Shown here in pieces: positions 51,589 to 60,413 of a DNA stretch of 64,000 nucleotides (within the stretch, counting starts at the first letter, position 1; each line of letters opens with the position of its first letter). A model generated the notes under the pieces. It was not told where the DNA came from. It did not search any database and was given only the letters and a program-made list of their open reading frames with translations. Position numbers and translations under genes: made by a program. The DNA is from Sphingobacterium siyangense (GTDB taxonomy: Bacteria; Bacteroidota; Bacteroidia; Sphingobacteriales; Sphingobacteriaceae), in the NCBI RefSeq assembly GCF_007830445.1, contig NZ_VLKR01000026.1:1-64000 (forward strand). Reading direction: 5' to 3'.

Positions 51589-52713
51589 TCACTCATTCGC
51601 ATAAACTCCGTTCAACCATGCAAAAGTTGAGCGATGCTGTCCATTCAATACCGGTTTGCTGATACCCATTGTTTTAAGGATGGCATCAAAAGCTTCACCG
51701 ATCATAAAATCATCACGATTGCTAAAAAGTGAAACCACAAGGTCTTTCTGTACATCGATATATACGATATGATGAAACCCGGTAGATTCACCTGAATGAA
51801 ACAGGATTTTATGGCCTGCATTTTTTTGAATAAACCATCCGAAATGATACGCTATTCCATCCTTTACCGGGTAGGCCATTTGATCGAACAATTGCTCCAG
51901 TCCCGGCTGTATTAACCGATCTTTTACCAAAAAATTGGCCCATGTATGATATTCATCCGCAGATAGATAAACACCCCCATCCCCCTGTGTCGCACTTGTC
52001 ACACTCTGATCGGCAAACAGGTAGGAGCCTTCTGTCGGATGATAACCGTAGACTCGTTCATCAACCGTCGTGCCCGGTTCATAGACCAATTCCTTGCTAA
52101 TGCCTAGGGGTTCAAACAATTGACTTTTGACAAAGGAAGCAAAGGATTTTTTTGCAACATGCTCGACAATCAGCGATAAAAGACAATAGCCTGTATTGCT
52201 ATAGCGAAATTGACTTCCCGAAGGGAAATATAAACGATCAGTCTGCCGGATATACTTCAGCACATCCTTATCCGATACCTGATCTTTCCTCTCTTTCGGA
52301 ATAAGTTCTTCATAGTCCCAGATTCCGGATGTATGTTGCAGAAGCTGTGCTACAGTAATACCTTTCAGTGCGACTGGCAGATCTTCAAAAAAAAGGGACA
52401 ATGGGTCGTCTAGTTTTAAACGCTTTTGAATCACTAAGGTATATATCGCTTGTGCAGTCACCTGTTTGCTTACCGATGCTAGGCGAAAATGTGAACTGGA
52501 TGTGATTGCACGTTTTTCCTTCAAATCTGCAAGCCCAAATGCATAACGATAAATAAGACGACCATTTTGGCTAACTGCACAGCTAATCCCCGGAGCTGCC
52601 GAGTCCTTGTAATAGCCTGCAATCGTACTATCCAATTTTGATTTATCCATTTTTTGTCCCATAACAGCACTTGTTACACAGATCAAAATAAAACTCAGTT
52701 TTAGGTTTATCAT
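51589..52713 (-). CDS. serine hydrolase of the class C beta-lactamase family
   Basis: 374 aa. Signal peptide ending VMGQK (about 20). Catalytic motif Ser80-Val-Ser-Lys83 (LASVSKQVTAQ), Tyr motif YSN in FRYSNTGYCLL, and a third motif of the HSG type in ILFHSGESTGFHH. Members include esterases, D-aminopeptidases and true AmpC lactamases; the HSG motif in place of KTG argues for an esterase or peptidase rather than a classical lactamase. Periplasmic. Stand-alone. Confidence 0.88.
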   Translation of the reverse strand: MINLKLSFILICVTSAVMGQKMDKSKLDSTIAGYYKDSAAPGISCAVSQNGRLIYRYAFGLADLKEKRAITSSSHFRLASVSKQVTAQAIYTLVIQKRLKLDDPLSLFFEDLPVALKGITVAQLLQHTSGIWDYEELIPKERKDQVSDKDVLKYIRQTDRLYFPSGSQFRYSNTGYCLLSLIVEHVAKKSFASFVKSQLFEPLGISKELVYEPGTTVDERVYGYHPTEGSYLFADQSVTSATQGDGGVYLSADEYHTWANFLVKDRLIQPGLEQLFDQMAYPVKDGIAYHFGWFIQKNAGHKILFHSGESTGFHHIVYIDVQKDLVVSLFSNRDDFMIGEAFDAILKTMGISKPVLNGQHRSTFAWLNGVYANE

Positions 52714-52958
52714 ATTTTATAGCGCACATTTCGGTTTATATTGTCAGCCTACTGAAAGGCACAGCGTATTAAATCAATTTGATCTTATTGCTTTTCAAAA
52801 ATGTACCCTTCAAAAATCGAAATTTTCTTGCAATGCCCGGGTGTTTTTATTGATTTTTATTTATTTCTTTTAATTTTGCTTTTATGCTTCATTTCTCATG
52901 AAGTCGAACTGATCCGGAATCCTTCCCTCAGTTCTTCATTAAAAAATCACGACAGACT

Positions 52959-53708
52959 ATGTTTTTTATTTTCAGTATCTACGACTTTGTATTAGCAGAA
53001 AAAACGGTAACCGCAACCTTAAAAAAAGAAAACGCGCCACGAAATTTCACCTTACAGATTATTACGCCAGCCCGTCGGTTTATAGGCCTACCTTTTGGCG
53101 GTGGATTTGTTAAACTTTCCAGACTTTACGACGAACAAGGAAAATTGATTCACGCGCGGAATTATTCAGATGAATTAAAAGCCGAGATCAAAGCGTTCAA
53201 AAGTCAGTATAGCATCCCCTATTTTCAGTTATGGAAAGGATTTCTAATTGTCACTGCGGCAATCCTTATCTGGGCAGTCATTTATGGGGTAAAGAATAAA
53301 TTGGGCAATCAACAACGGGAAAAAGAAGTCGGTCAGATGGTTGATAATTTGAAGCAACTAAAGGCAGGTCAACTTTATGGCGCTACTTTTTTTACCGATC
53401 AGGACGGTAACAGTATAAATGGACTTCCTGCAGGTTGGATAAAAATAGATAAAATACTGGGCGACACTATTTTTATACATCGTTCAAAGCAGCTCGACAC
53501 AAATTCGGCACTTTTTGACATGAAGAACATTGCTTCGTTCAGGCCCCAATCGACCGATGAATGGCAGGAAAAAACGGAAAAAATAGATTTAAATCTATTG
53601 AAAAAACAGCTCGAGGATGCTGCGACAAAAAAAGTCGATCTGCTCTATATCGGTAAAGACCACGAGAAATATTCAGGTGTTATATTGACGATAAAAGGTA
53701 GCGAGTAA
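52959..53708 (+). CDS. membrane-anchored hypothetical protein
   Basis: 249 aa. No cleavable signal; a single strong transmembrane helix at about 90-110 (KGFLIVTAAILIWAVIYGV) separates a short N-terminal basic domain from a C-terminal domain with GATFFTDQDGNSINGLPAGWIKIDKILGDTIFIH and a helical end. I recognise no family. A 64-codon frame at 52801-52995 overlaps the start in another frame and is not convincing. Terminator and a direct repeat follow. Confidence 0.65.
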   Translation: MFFIFSIYDFVLAEKTVTATLKKENAPRNFTLQIITPARRFIGLPFGGGFVKLSRLYDEQGKLIHARNYSDELKAEIKAFKSQYSIPYFQLWKGFLIVTAAILIWAVIYGVKNKLGNQQREKEVGQMVDNLKQLKAGQLYGATFFTDQDGNSINGLPAGWIKIDKILGDTIFIHRSKQLDTNSALFDMKNIASFRPQSTDEWQEKTEKIDLNLLKKQLEDAATKKVDLLYIGKDHEKYSGVILTIKGSE

Positions 53709-53779
53709 ACCTTATTTCTAGGTATAAACAACGTATTGACTTTTCAGCGCAGACAGATCATGCGGCTGGGTCCATACTT

Positions 53780-53827
53780 AAAAACTCAAGATCGGACGTT
53801 TTAAGCAGCGGCCGATCTTGAGTTTTT
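53780..53827. terminator. terminator between convergent genes
   Basis: Arms AAAAACTCAAGATCGG (53780-53795) and CCGATCTTGAGTTTTT (53812-53827), perfect over 16 nt, 16-nt loop, flanked by A and T runs so it works on both strands. Confidence 0.85.
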
Positions 53828-53829
53828 TA

Positions 53830-53864
53830 AGTACTGGATTTTTTCTTTTAGTACTGGATTTTTT
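53830..53864. repeat. 15-bp direct repeat, 20-nt period
   Basis: AGTACTGGATTTTTT occurs at 53830-53844 and 53850-53864. The second copy encodes the last codons and the stop of the convergent DinB gene; the first lies just outside, next to the terminator. Confidence 0.85.
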
Positions 53865-54372
53865 CGTCAATATCGTATTTCATGCCTGGATAGTGCAGCA
53901 ACCTTCGCATCAAGGCAATCTGACCGGCCAGATAATCTTCCCGTCCGATACACATCCCTATGAAATTTAGCTTGTCCTCCTCAATAAAAGGGATATTCAT
54001 ATTAATCTTAAATAGTTCAGCCAGCTGCGTATCGTCCACTTGCAGCAAAGCAGCATAGACTTTCGGAGATATCGATTTAAAATTTTCTTTTAATTCCTGC
54101 ACACTGGGATAGTGATAGCTTTCATCGAGTGTCTTTCCCATAAAAAATAGCTCATGGTAAGGATCATTTTCCTGAAGCCCAAGAACATGTGCCATTGCAT
54201 AACGCACATTTACAAAATTACCTGCCATCCATACGATATGGTTGGTCTGTCCATCAATTCGTTTTAATGCATCTTCTTCCGAAACGCCATCCAACGCATT
54301 CAGAAAAATTTGACTGTGCATGCGATAAGCAGGAATGATGATTTCTAATTTTAATGATTTCGGTTTATCCAT
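53848..54372 (-). CDS. DinB-family protein (four-helix bundle)
   Basis: 174 aa. LKLEIIIPAYRMHSQIFLNALDGVSEEDALKRIDGQTNHIVWMAGNFVNVRYAMAHVLG is a typical DinB start, with the metal-binding type His in TNHIVWMAGNF, and a C-terminal REDYLAGQIALMRRLL helix. DinB-like proteins often bind a metal and may act as thiol-dependent transferases; function here is unknown. Confidence 0.82.
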   Translation of the reverse strand: MDKPKSLKLEIIIPAYRMHSQIFLNALDGVSEEDALKRIDGQTNHIVWMAGNFVNVRYAMAHVLGLQENDPYHELFFMGKTLDESYHYPSVQELKENFKSISPKVYAALLQVDDTQLAELFKINMNIPFIEEDKLNFIGMCIGREDYLAGQIALMRRLLHYPGMKYDIDEKIQY

Positions 54373-54538
54373 TTCGTTTTGATTTTTTTAAATACTAAAT
54401 AACTGATTTATACTAAAATTACAAGTTTCAATAGCGATTACACTTGTCGTAGGACAAGAAATAAAAATGAACAAAATTGATAGATCATTGCGAAATAAAT
54501 TCTAAATTTCTACTAAATTGAAATTCTATCTTTACCAC

Positions 54539-55213
54539 ATGAAGATTTTGATCATAGAAGACGAATTGGAGCTGGCCAAAAGCATCGCAACATACCTTAG
54601 CGAGCAACAGTATTTATGCGAATTTGCGCCAACTTTACAGGATGCTCTAGACAAAATTCAGTTATATCAGTACGACTGTATCTTACTGGACATCGGTCTA
54701 CCAGATGGAAATGGTCTAAAACTACTCGAAGAGTTGAAGACGCAGCGAAAGCAGGACGGTGTGATCATCATTTCTGCAAAAAATGCATTGGACGACAAAA
54801 TTCATGGACTACAACTGGGGGCCGACGATTATCTGACCAAACCTTTCCATTTATCGGAACTCACAGCACGAATCTATTCCCTGATCCGTCGGAAACAATT
54901 CAACAGCTCAAATATTGTTGTGCAAAATGAAATACAGATTGATCTACTTGCAAAAACTGTTATTGTCAATGATCTTCCTGTTGTATTGACAAAAAAAGAG
55001 TTCGATCTGCTGATGTTTTTTATCGGCAACAAAAATAAAGTGATTTCAAAAAGCACCTTAGCGGAACACTTGTCTGGCGACATTGCTGATATGCTCGATA
55101 ACCATGACTTTGTCTATGCTCATGTCAAAAATTTAAAAAAGAAATTACAGGACGCCGGAAGTCAACCCTATATCAAAACGGTATACGGTACGGGCTACAA
55201 ATGGGAAAATTAA
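54539..55213 (+). CDS. OmpR-family response regulator
   Basis: 224 aa from the ATG at 54539 (the longer frame to 54518 adds seven residues not typical of the family). Receiver with Glu8-Asp9 and phospho-acceptor Asp51 (CILLDIGLPDGNG), Lys in YLTKPFH, then winged-helix DNA-binding domain (about 125-224; VLTKKEFDLLMFFIGNKNKVISKSTLAEHL, VKNLKKKLQDAGSQPYIKTVYGTGYKW). Nine nt before the kinase gene. A TATCTTTA at 54527-54534 resembles a -7 box close to the start. Confidence 0.93.
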   Translation: MKILIIEDELELAKSIATYLSEQQYLCEFAPTLQDALDKIQLYQYDCILLDIGLPDGNGLKLLEELKTQRKQDGVIIISAKNALDDKIHGLQLGADDYLTKPFHLSELTARIYSLIRRKQFNSSNIVVQNEIQIDLLAKTVIVNDLPVVLTKKEFDLLMFFIGNKNKVISKSTLAEHLSGDIADMLDNHDFVYAHVKNLKKKLQDAGSQPYIKTVYGTGYKWEN

Positions 55214-55222
55214 AATAGTAAG

Positions 55223-56509
55223 ATGAAACCCCTACTGAGCAAAATAACGACCCCATTTCTACTCTATGTATTGATTGTACTAGGTGTCAGTATTCCTGTT
55301 TATTATTTTGTAATCGACGGAATATGGAAAAGTGAATTAGACGAACATAACGAAATTATCGTCAAGAAAACAACCTACGAGCTGAACAGTTTAAAACTGT
55401 CCGAAGACAGCCTCCAAGCCAGCATCGCTTTATGGAATAGCATACAACCTGAAACGAATATACATCAAGTAAAGCCGGGTGATTTATTGCAAGATAGCGT
55501 GTATACCATCGAAAAACCGCAGCGTTTTGTCGAACCAAAGACAATTGACCGATTTAGATGCCTATCATCTGTCATTCAGATCAATGGTGCGCCTTATCGT
55601 TTTACCGTACAAACAAATATTGAAGAATCTGTAGAAACCATCGCCGCCATCGCCGCAACAACGCTGTTTTTCTTTGTTATCTTGGTCATTGGTCTACTTA
55701 TTATCTCCAGAAAAATATCACTTAGGCTCTGGAAACCATTTCGAGATACCGTTGATAAATTGAAGGCATTTAATCTCAATAGTCAACAACAGGTTGACTT
55801 CCAGCAAACGGACACCATAGAGTTCCATGAGCTTAATCAATCCTTATCCAAGCTTCTTGAAAAAAACCTGGCCGTATACCGATCACAAAAGGAATTCACT
55901 GAAAATGCTTCTCATGAATTGCAAACACCTTTGGCAATCCTAAAAAATAAGTTAGATATCTTATTGCAGTACCCGGATCTAAGCGATGAGCAATACCAGC
56001 TCTTTGAAGATATGCATAAAGCGCTTTCACGTAGCACGCGAATCAACCGCAACCTGCTGCTGCTCGCCAAGATTGACAACAGTCAATTCGATCATTCCGA
56101 AAAAATCAGTATGGACTCGCTTGTTACACAAAGTATTGAAGTCATGCAAGAACATCTGGAGCTAAAACAGCTACGACTGCAACAAGAGATCCAACCATCG
56201 GTGCTGCTGACAGGAAACAGCAGTCTGACCGAAATCCTGATCAACAACCTACTCCTGAACGCCATACGTTACAGCAATGCCAACGATACAATTGCTGTAC
56301 ATCTCAATCAAACTTCTTTAACGGTATATAACCCCGGTTCAATGCCCTTAGATAAAATACTTTTATTCAAACGGTTTTCCAAGCTCTCGAAAAACAGCCA
56401 AGGCAGTGGTTTAGGGTTGGCAATTATTACCGAAATCGCCCGGTATCAAGGCTGGATTGTTGATTATCAATTTGAAAATAATCAACATATTTTTTCCATT
56501 CATTTTTAA
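55223..56509 (+). CDS. sensor histidine kinase
   Basis: 428 aa. Two transmembrane helices (about 9-31 and 146-163) bound a periplasmic sensor of about 110 residues; HAMP-like linker, then HisKA with phospho-acceptor His231 in ENASHELQTPLAIL, N box NNLLLNAIRYSN, and the C-terminal GSGLGLAIITEIARYQGW. The G1 region reads TVYNPGSMPLD, somewhat degenerate. Partner of the OmpR-type regulator in front. Signal unknown. Confidence 0.92.
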   Translation: MKPLLSKITTPFLLYVLIVLGVSIPVYYFVIDGIWKSELDEHNEIIVKKTTYELNSLKLSEDSLQASIALWNSIQPETNIHQVKPGDLLQDSVYTIEKPQRFVEPKTIDRFRCLSSVIQINGAPYRFTVQTNIEESVETIAAIAATTLFFFVILVIGLLIISRKISLRLWKPFRDTVDKLKAFNLNSQQQVDFQQTDTIEFHELNQSLSKLLEKNLAVYRSQKEFTENASHELQTPLAILKNKLDILLQYPDLSDEQYQLFEDMHKALSRSTRINRNLLLLAKIDNSQFDHSEKISMDSLVTQSIEVMQEHLELKQLRLQQEIQPSVLLTGNSSLTEILINNLLLNAIRYSNANDTIAVHLNQTSLTVYNPGSMPLDKILLFKRFSKLSKNSQGSGLGLAIITEIARYQGWIVDYQFENNQHIFSIHF

Positions 56510-56619
56510 AATTCCAAAAGTAGTCCTACGATCAATAACAGACATTAGGTAAGTGATGTCATCGCAGGACCGTGTAGAAAGTTTTATTTGCATATCCGTG
56601 TAAATTTAGCTTAGTTTGA

Positions 56620-56690
56620 TACATTTGTAGGGACAATGCATGGATAGCCCATGATTTGGTATCATAGATAAACTTCGATTCATCGAAGTT
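56620..56690 (+). promoter_or_regulatory. promoter-like box and leader hairpin before the second response regulator
   Basis: TACATTTG at 56620-56627 matches the -7 box; GTG rather than TTG stands 19 nt upstream. Downstream, AACTTCGAT (56671-56679) pairs with ATCGAAGTT (56682-56690) and is followed by a T-rich tract, ending 18 nt before the gene. The hairpin could end the kinase transcript or attenuate the next gene. Confidence 0.4.
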
Positions 56691-56708
56691 TTTAACGTTT
56701 TTCTTTAT

Positions 56709-57389
56709 ATGAAGATTCTCCTAGTCGAAGATGACGTACGTGTCGCAGGATTGATCAAACGCGGACTTGATGAAAATGAATTTCAAACAGTTATTGCCTA
56801 CGACGGCATATCTGGAAAGAAAATGGCCTTACAACACGACTTTGATCTTATCATAACCGATATCGTACTCCCTAAGATGGATGGATTGGATCTCTGCAAA
56901 GAAATTCGTCATATCAAACCCGATGTTCCCATTATCATGTTAACAGCATTAGGAACTACAGACGATAAAATTGAGGGTTTTGACGCCGGAGCGGATGACT
57001 ATCTGGTCAAACCTTTTGAAATGCGCGAACTCCTAGCCCGCATCAGAGTCCTGCTCAAAAGATATCAAAAACAAGATACACTCACGGGAACAATTTTGCG
57101 TTATGGAGACCTGGAAATGAACCTCCATACCAAAAGCGTCAAAAGGAATAATACCGAAATCCATTTGACCCCCAAAGAGTTCAAGTTACTCCATTATTTA
57201 TTGCAAAATCCCGAGCGTGTCCTTTCCAGAATGGAAATTGCTGAAAAAGTGTGGGAAACGCATTTCGACACCGGAACCAACTTCATTGATGTTTACATCA
57301 ACTATCTACGTAAAAAAATCGACAAAGATTTTGCAACCAGATATATCCATACTAAATCCGGAATGGGCTTTATTCTAAAACAGGACTAA
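56709..57389 (+). CDS. OmpR-family response regulator (CusR-like)
   Basis: 226 aa. Receiver with acidic pair Glu7-Asp8-Asp9, phospho-acceptor Asp51 (LIITDIVLPKMDG), Thr and Lys of the active site (MLTALG, YLVKPFE), then winged-helix domain (about 127-226; LTPKEFKLLHYLLQNPERVLSRMEIAEKVW, DVYINYLRKKIDKDF). All residues for phosphorylation are present. It overlaps the kinase gene by 1 nt (TAATG), a tight operon. Confidence 0.93.
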   Translation: MKILLVEDDVRVAGLIKRGLDENEFQTVIAYDGISGKKMALQHDFDLIITDIVLPKMDGLDLCKEIRHIKPDVPIIMLTALGTTDDKIEGFDAGADDYLVKPFEMRELLARIRVLLKRYQKQDTLTGTILRYGDLEMNLHTKSVKRNNTEIHLTPKEFKLLHYLLQNPERVLSRMEIAEKVWETHFDTGTNFIDVYINYLRKKIDKDFATRYIHTKSGMGFILKQD

Positions 57390-58765
57390 TGCGGATCAGG
57401 ACACGAATCTCCATATTATTCACGCTGATTACAGCCACCATATTGCTGGTATTTGCCTGTACAGTATATTTTTCAGCGGTGGAGAATCGGGAAAGAGAAT
57501 TTTACGCCCTATTGAAAAAAGAAGCTTACACCAAAGCAAACCTTTTTTTGAATGCAAAAGTCGACAAAAAGACCTTAGAAGATATCTACCACAACAACCG
57601 AAAAATCCTCAACGAAGTCGAGGTTGCAATTTACGACACCCGTTTTGATCTCTTGTATCATGATGCCGTAGATATCGACTTTGTCAAAGAGACACCAGCC
57701 ATGCTGCAGGATATTCTCAAAAATAAAGAGATACGATTTTATCAGGAAAAATGGCAGGTCATCGGCATAACCTTTCCGTACAAAGACAAAACTTACATCA
57801 TCACAGCCGCAGCCTATGATCAATACGGCTACAATAAACTGAATAGTCTATTATCTACCATTTTTTTGGTTTTCATTTTGTCTATATTTCTGATCTATGC
57901 AGCAGGAATATTCTTTTCCAAAAAGGTCTTTCAACCTATCCTGGAAATGACACAACGTGTAAAAACCATTTCTGCAACAAGTTTGGATGCCAGGCTTACG
58001 AGTAGCGGAAATAAAGACGAGCTTTCCGAATTGGCCAGCACATTCAATGCGATGCTCGACCGCCTCGAGAACTCCTTTGATGCCCAAAAGCATTTTGTCT
58101 CCAATATCTCGAATGAGCTAAGAACACCCTTGGCCGCCATGATTGCAGAACTCGAGATTTCTGCCAATAAGGACCGTAGCATAGTGGAGTATAAAACTGT
58201 CATCGACAATAGGCTAAATGATGCACAGAAACTGAAGAAGTTATTTAATAGCCTACTTGATTTTGCCAAAGCAAGTTACGACAGTGCTGAAATCGCGTTT
58301 AAAACCTTACGTATAGACGAAATACTAATTGATGCATGCCAGCAGGTTCTCCAGTCAAGTCCAAATTATAAACTCGACATTTTTGTCGATCCGGCGATTG
58401 AAGATGAAAAACTTCTATCCATCAATGCAAATGAGTATCTATTGCAGGTCGCCTTTATCAACCTCATTGAAAATGCCTGTAAATTTTCACCCAATCAAAA
58501 ATGCCTAATCGCTATCAAGGCGGATGAAAATAGGGTTCAGCTGGAATTTAAAGATGACGGAATAGGCATTGACCCGGTCGATCTGCCCAATATATTCACG
58601 CCATTTTATCGTGGAAGCAACAAAGATTATAGCGAGGGAAATGGTATCGGTTTATCGCTTACCCGAAAAATCGTGCTTCTCCATCAAGGCGAGATCAGCG
58701 TCCGCTCGGCAAAAGGCGTTGGAAGTGTTTTTAGCATTGATATCTCACATCGTTCCCTATCCTGA
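57389..58765 (+). CDS. sensor histidine kinase homologue lacking the phospho-acceptor His
   Basis: 458 aa. TM1 (about 7-28), periplasmic sensor, TM2 (about 154-176), HAMP (about 178-230), HisKA and HATPase domains. The H box reads SNISNELRTPLAAM: residue 242 is Asn (codon AAT at 58112-58114) where the family has His. The ATP-binding motifs are intact: NLIENACKFSP (N box), DDGIGIDPVD (G1), IFTPFYRG (F) and GNGIGLSLTRKI (G2). It may therefore be a phosphatase or a partner of another kinase rather than a self-phosphorylating sensor. Overlaps the regulator gene by 1 nt. Confidence 0.9.
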   Translation: MRIRTRISILFTLITATILLVFACTVYFSAVENREREFYALLKKEAYTKANLFLNAKVDKKTLEDIYHNNRKILNEVEVAIYDTRFDLLYHDAVDIDFVKETPAMLQDILKNKEIRFYQEKWQVIGITFPYKDKTYIITAAAYDQYGYNKLNSLLSTIFLVFILSIFLIYAAGIFFSKKVFQPILEMTQRVKTISATSLDARLTSSGNKDELSELASTFNAMLDRLENSFDAQKHFVSNISNELRTPLAAMIAELEISANKDRSIVEYKTVIDNRLNDAQKLKKLFNSLLDFAKASYDSAEIAFKTLRIDEILIDACQQVLQSSPNYKLDIFVDPAIEDEKLLSINANEYLLQVAFINLIENACKFSPNQKCLIAIKADENRVQLEFKDDGIGIDPVDLPNIFTPFYRGSNKDYSEGNGIGLSLTRKIVLLHQGEISVRSAKGVGSVFSIDISHRSLS

Positions 58766-58784
58766 TAGCATGCTATTTTTTTTT
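58765..58784 (+). terminator. small palindrome with T9 tract
   Basis: ATAGCATGCTAT (58765-58776) overlaps the last base of the kinase stop and runs into T9. The stem is short (4 bp with a 4-nt loop), so strength is doubtful. Confidence 0.4.
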
Positions 58785-58835
58785 AAGTCTCCTTAACCAG
58801 CATATTGTGGTAAAGGAAAAATGTAGCACTGTCAG

Positions 58836-60413
58836 CTAAGCAGGAGAAATTCTGTTTTTTCTCAACTTTTTATACATGCTTTTCAAGGAAGGCGAAATCA
58901 GTATCAGCAAAAGTATGCTGATACTGATCATGGACATGATCTCATAATAATCCATGGCATATCGCACAAAGGATTGGATCTTGACCCGCTCAGCAACGAG
59001 CTTTAAGGCGGCTGTATGTTCCTTATACTGCAGTCCATGCTGCAAAATGCTGACAGATTCCTGCTGCAGGTACTCCCGAAATAAGGGATTGCCCACTTCC
59101 GTTTGGTCCCTAAAAACCTGCTGGTGCTGGGCATAGTCAAACAACTTGAAAAAATTCTGTAAACCGATACTGCTCGTGTAGCCTAGGTATCGGATAGCAA
59201 GACAGACCGCAGCCGCAGAAGCCCCCAATTGCGGGCTGACACTGGTAATACAAAATAAAATGGTGGGTACCATAATAAGCCCTACTCCGAGTCCATGTAA
59301 AACTAAGGGTATCCAAAAATGCGCATCATTACCCTGCCCCTCAAAGGAGAAAAACATCCATTGGTGAAACAGCAGCAAGCAACAATAGCCCGAAATCCAG
59401 ATCCATTTTACGGGGCGTTGCCCAAGCATCCAATACAATGAACCTAGAACACCAGCGACAATACCAGCAATATTAAACCACTGGATATAGGATAAATGAA
59501 TAGGATCAAGTTGAATAACCTGTACGAGATATTGATTTGAGATGGTCAAGGAGAAGCGCTCAATATACATCATGTACAAAATCAATAAGCCCAAGAGAAA
59601 GTTCCTGTTTTTAAAAATCACCAAATGAACATACACACGCCTGAGCACCATTTGCCGAACAATAAAAAGAATAAGCAACGTTAGACCTACCCCGAATATG
59701 ATCAGCATATGCTGATCGTTAAACCAATAAACTTCTTGTCCATACACCATTAGATAGCCAAAACTGACGATCACAAGACTATAGAAAATGCAGCTTGCCC
59801 AGTCTAATGAAAACAAAGGGTAAGGACGTATATGCCGTATGGAGCGCATCGACAGCATAATCAACAATAAACCCGGTACAAATGATAAGGCAGCGTATAG
59901 ATAGAGCTGATCAAAATTGAATGAATCGATAAATTCAGCCGTGACGAAAGTATTAAATGGGGAGCTGCAGAGTAACATACCAAAAAAGACAGCATAACTT
60001 ACTTCCTTAGCCCGATCGCTTTTCAACCGTGAGAATATCATGGAGATCGATAAGTTTACGGCAGAAGCAAACAACATCCCTTGGAAAAAGCGCAGGCCAT
60101 ATACCCAGCTGATATCGGTGATGCTGTACATCAAAAAGCAATTCAATAGCTGTAGAAGATTAAAAATAATGTAGTACTGCTTGATGGGAAAGTATAAAAA
60201 AAAGCGCCGTTCTAAAACGTAGAATCCAACAAAACCAGCATAAAACAAAATGATCAGAAACTGGACATCACTGGGTTGTGCACCGTAAAATCCAGCGGTG
60301 ACATTTGTATTTGCACCCGGCAGGAAAAATAAGACCATACTGGGCATCAAACTGCTAAACAAGATAAGCTTGATCAACCACTCCGGCACCCATTCTTTAA
60401 AAATTCCCTTCAC
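58836..60413 (-). CDS. MFS drug/efflux transporter (EmrB-like position)
   Basis: 525 aa with 13-14 hydrophobic segments, consistent with a DHA2-type major-facilitator pump. GTG start at 60413, the last base of the adaptor stop codon (TAGTG overlap), so translation is coupled. Motifs are weakly conserved: GLRFFQGMLFASAVNLSISMIF (about 89-110, after an Arg in the second loop), SFVPGLLLIMLSMRSI, PTILFCITSVSPQLGASAAAVCLAIRYLG. Third gene of an EmrAB-TolC-like operon (outer channel, adaptor, pump), probably expelling lipophilic toxins. Sequence divergence means exact substrate is unknown. Confidence 0.87.
   Translation of the reverse strand: MKGIFKEWVPEWLIKLILFSSLMPSMVLFFLPGANTNVTAGFYGAQPSDVQFLIILFYAGFVGFYVLERRFFLYFPIKQYYIIFNLLQLLNCFLMYSITDISWVYGLRFFQGMLFASAVNLSISMIFSRLKSDRAKEVSYAVFFGMLLCSSPFNTFVTAEFIDSFNFDQLYLYAALSFVPGLLLIMLSMRSIRHIRPYPLFSLDWASCIFYSLVIVSFGYLMVYGQEVYWFNDQHMLIIFGVGLTLLILFIVRQMVLRRVYVHLVIFKNRNFLLGLLILYMMYIERFSLTISNQYLVQVIQLDPIHLSYIQWFNIAGIVAGVLGSLYWMLGQRPVKWIWISGYCCLLLFHQWMFFSFEGQGNDAHFWIPLVLHGLGVGLIMVPTILFCITSVSPQLGASAAAVCLAIRYLGYTSSIGLQNFFKLFDYAQHQQVFRDQTEVGNPLFREYLQQESVSILQHGLQYKEHTAALKLVAERVKIQSFVRYAMDYYEIMSMISISILLLILISPSLKSMYKKLRKNRISPA

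Noticed and set aside
52801-52995. 64-codon hydrophobic frame upstream of the one-helix membrane protein
   Set aside because: Overlaps the start of the better supported 249-residue gene; hydrophobicity is explained by T-rich DNA.
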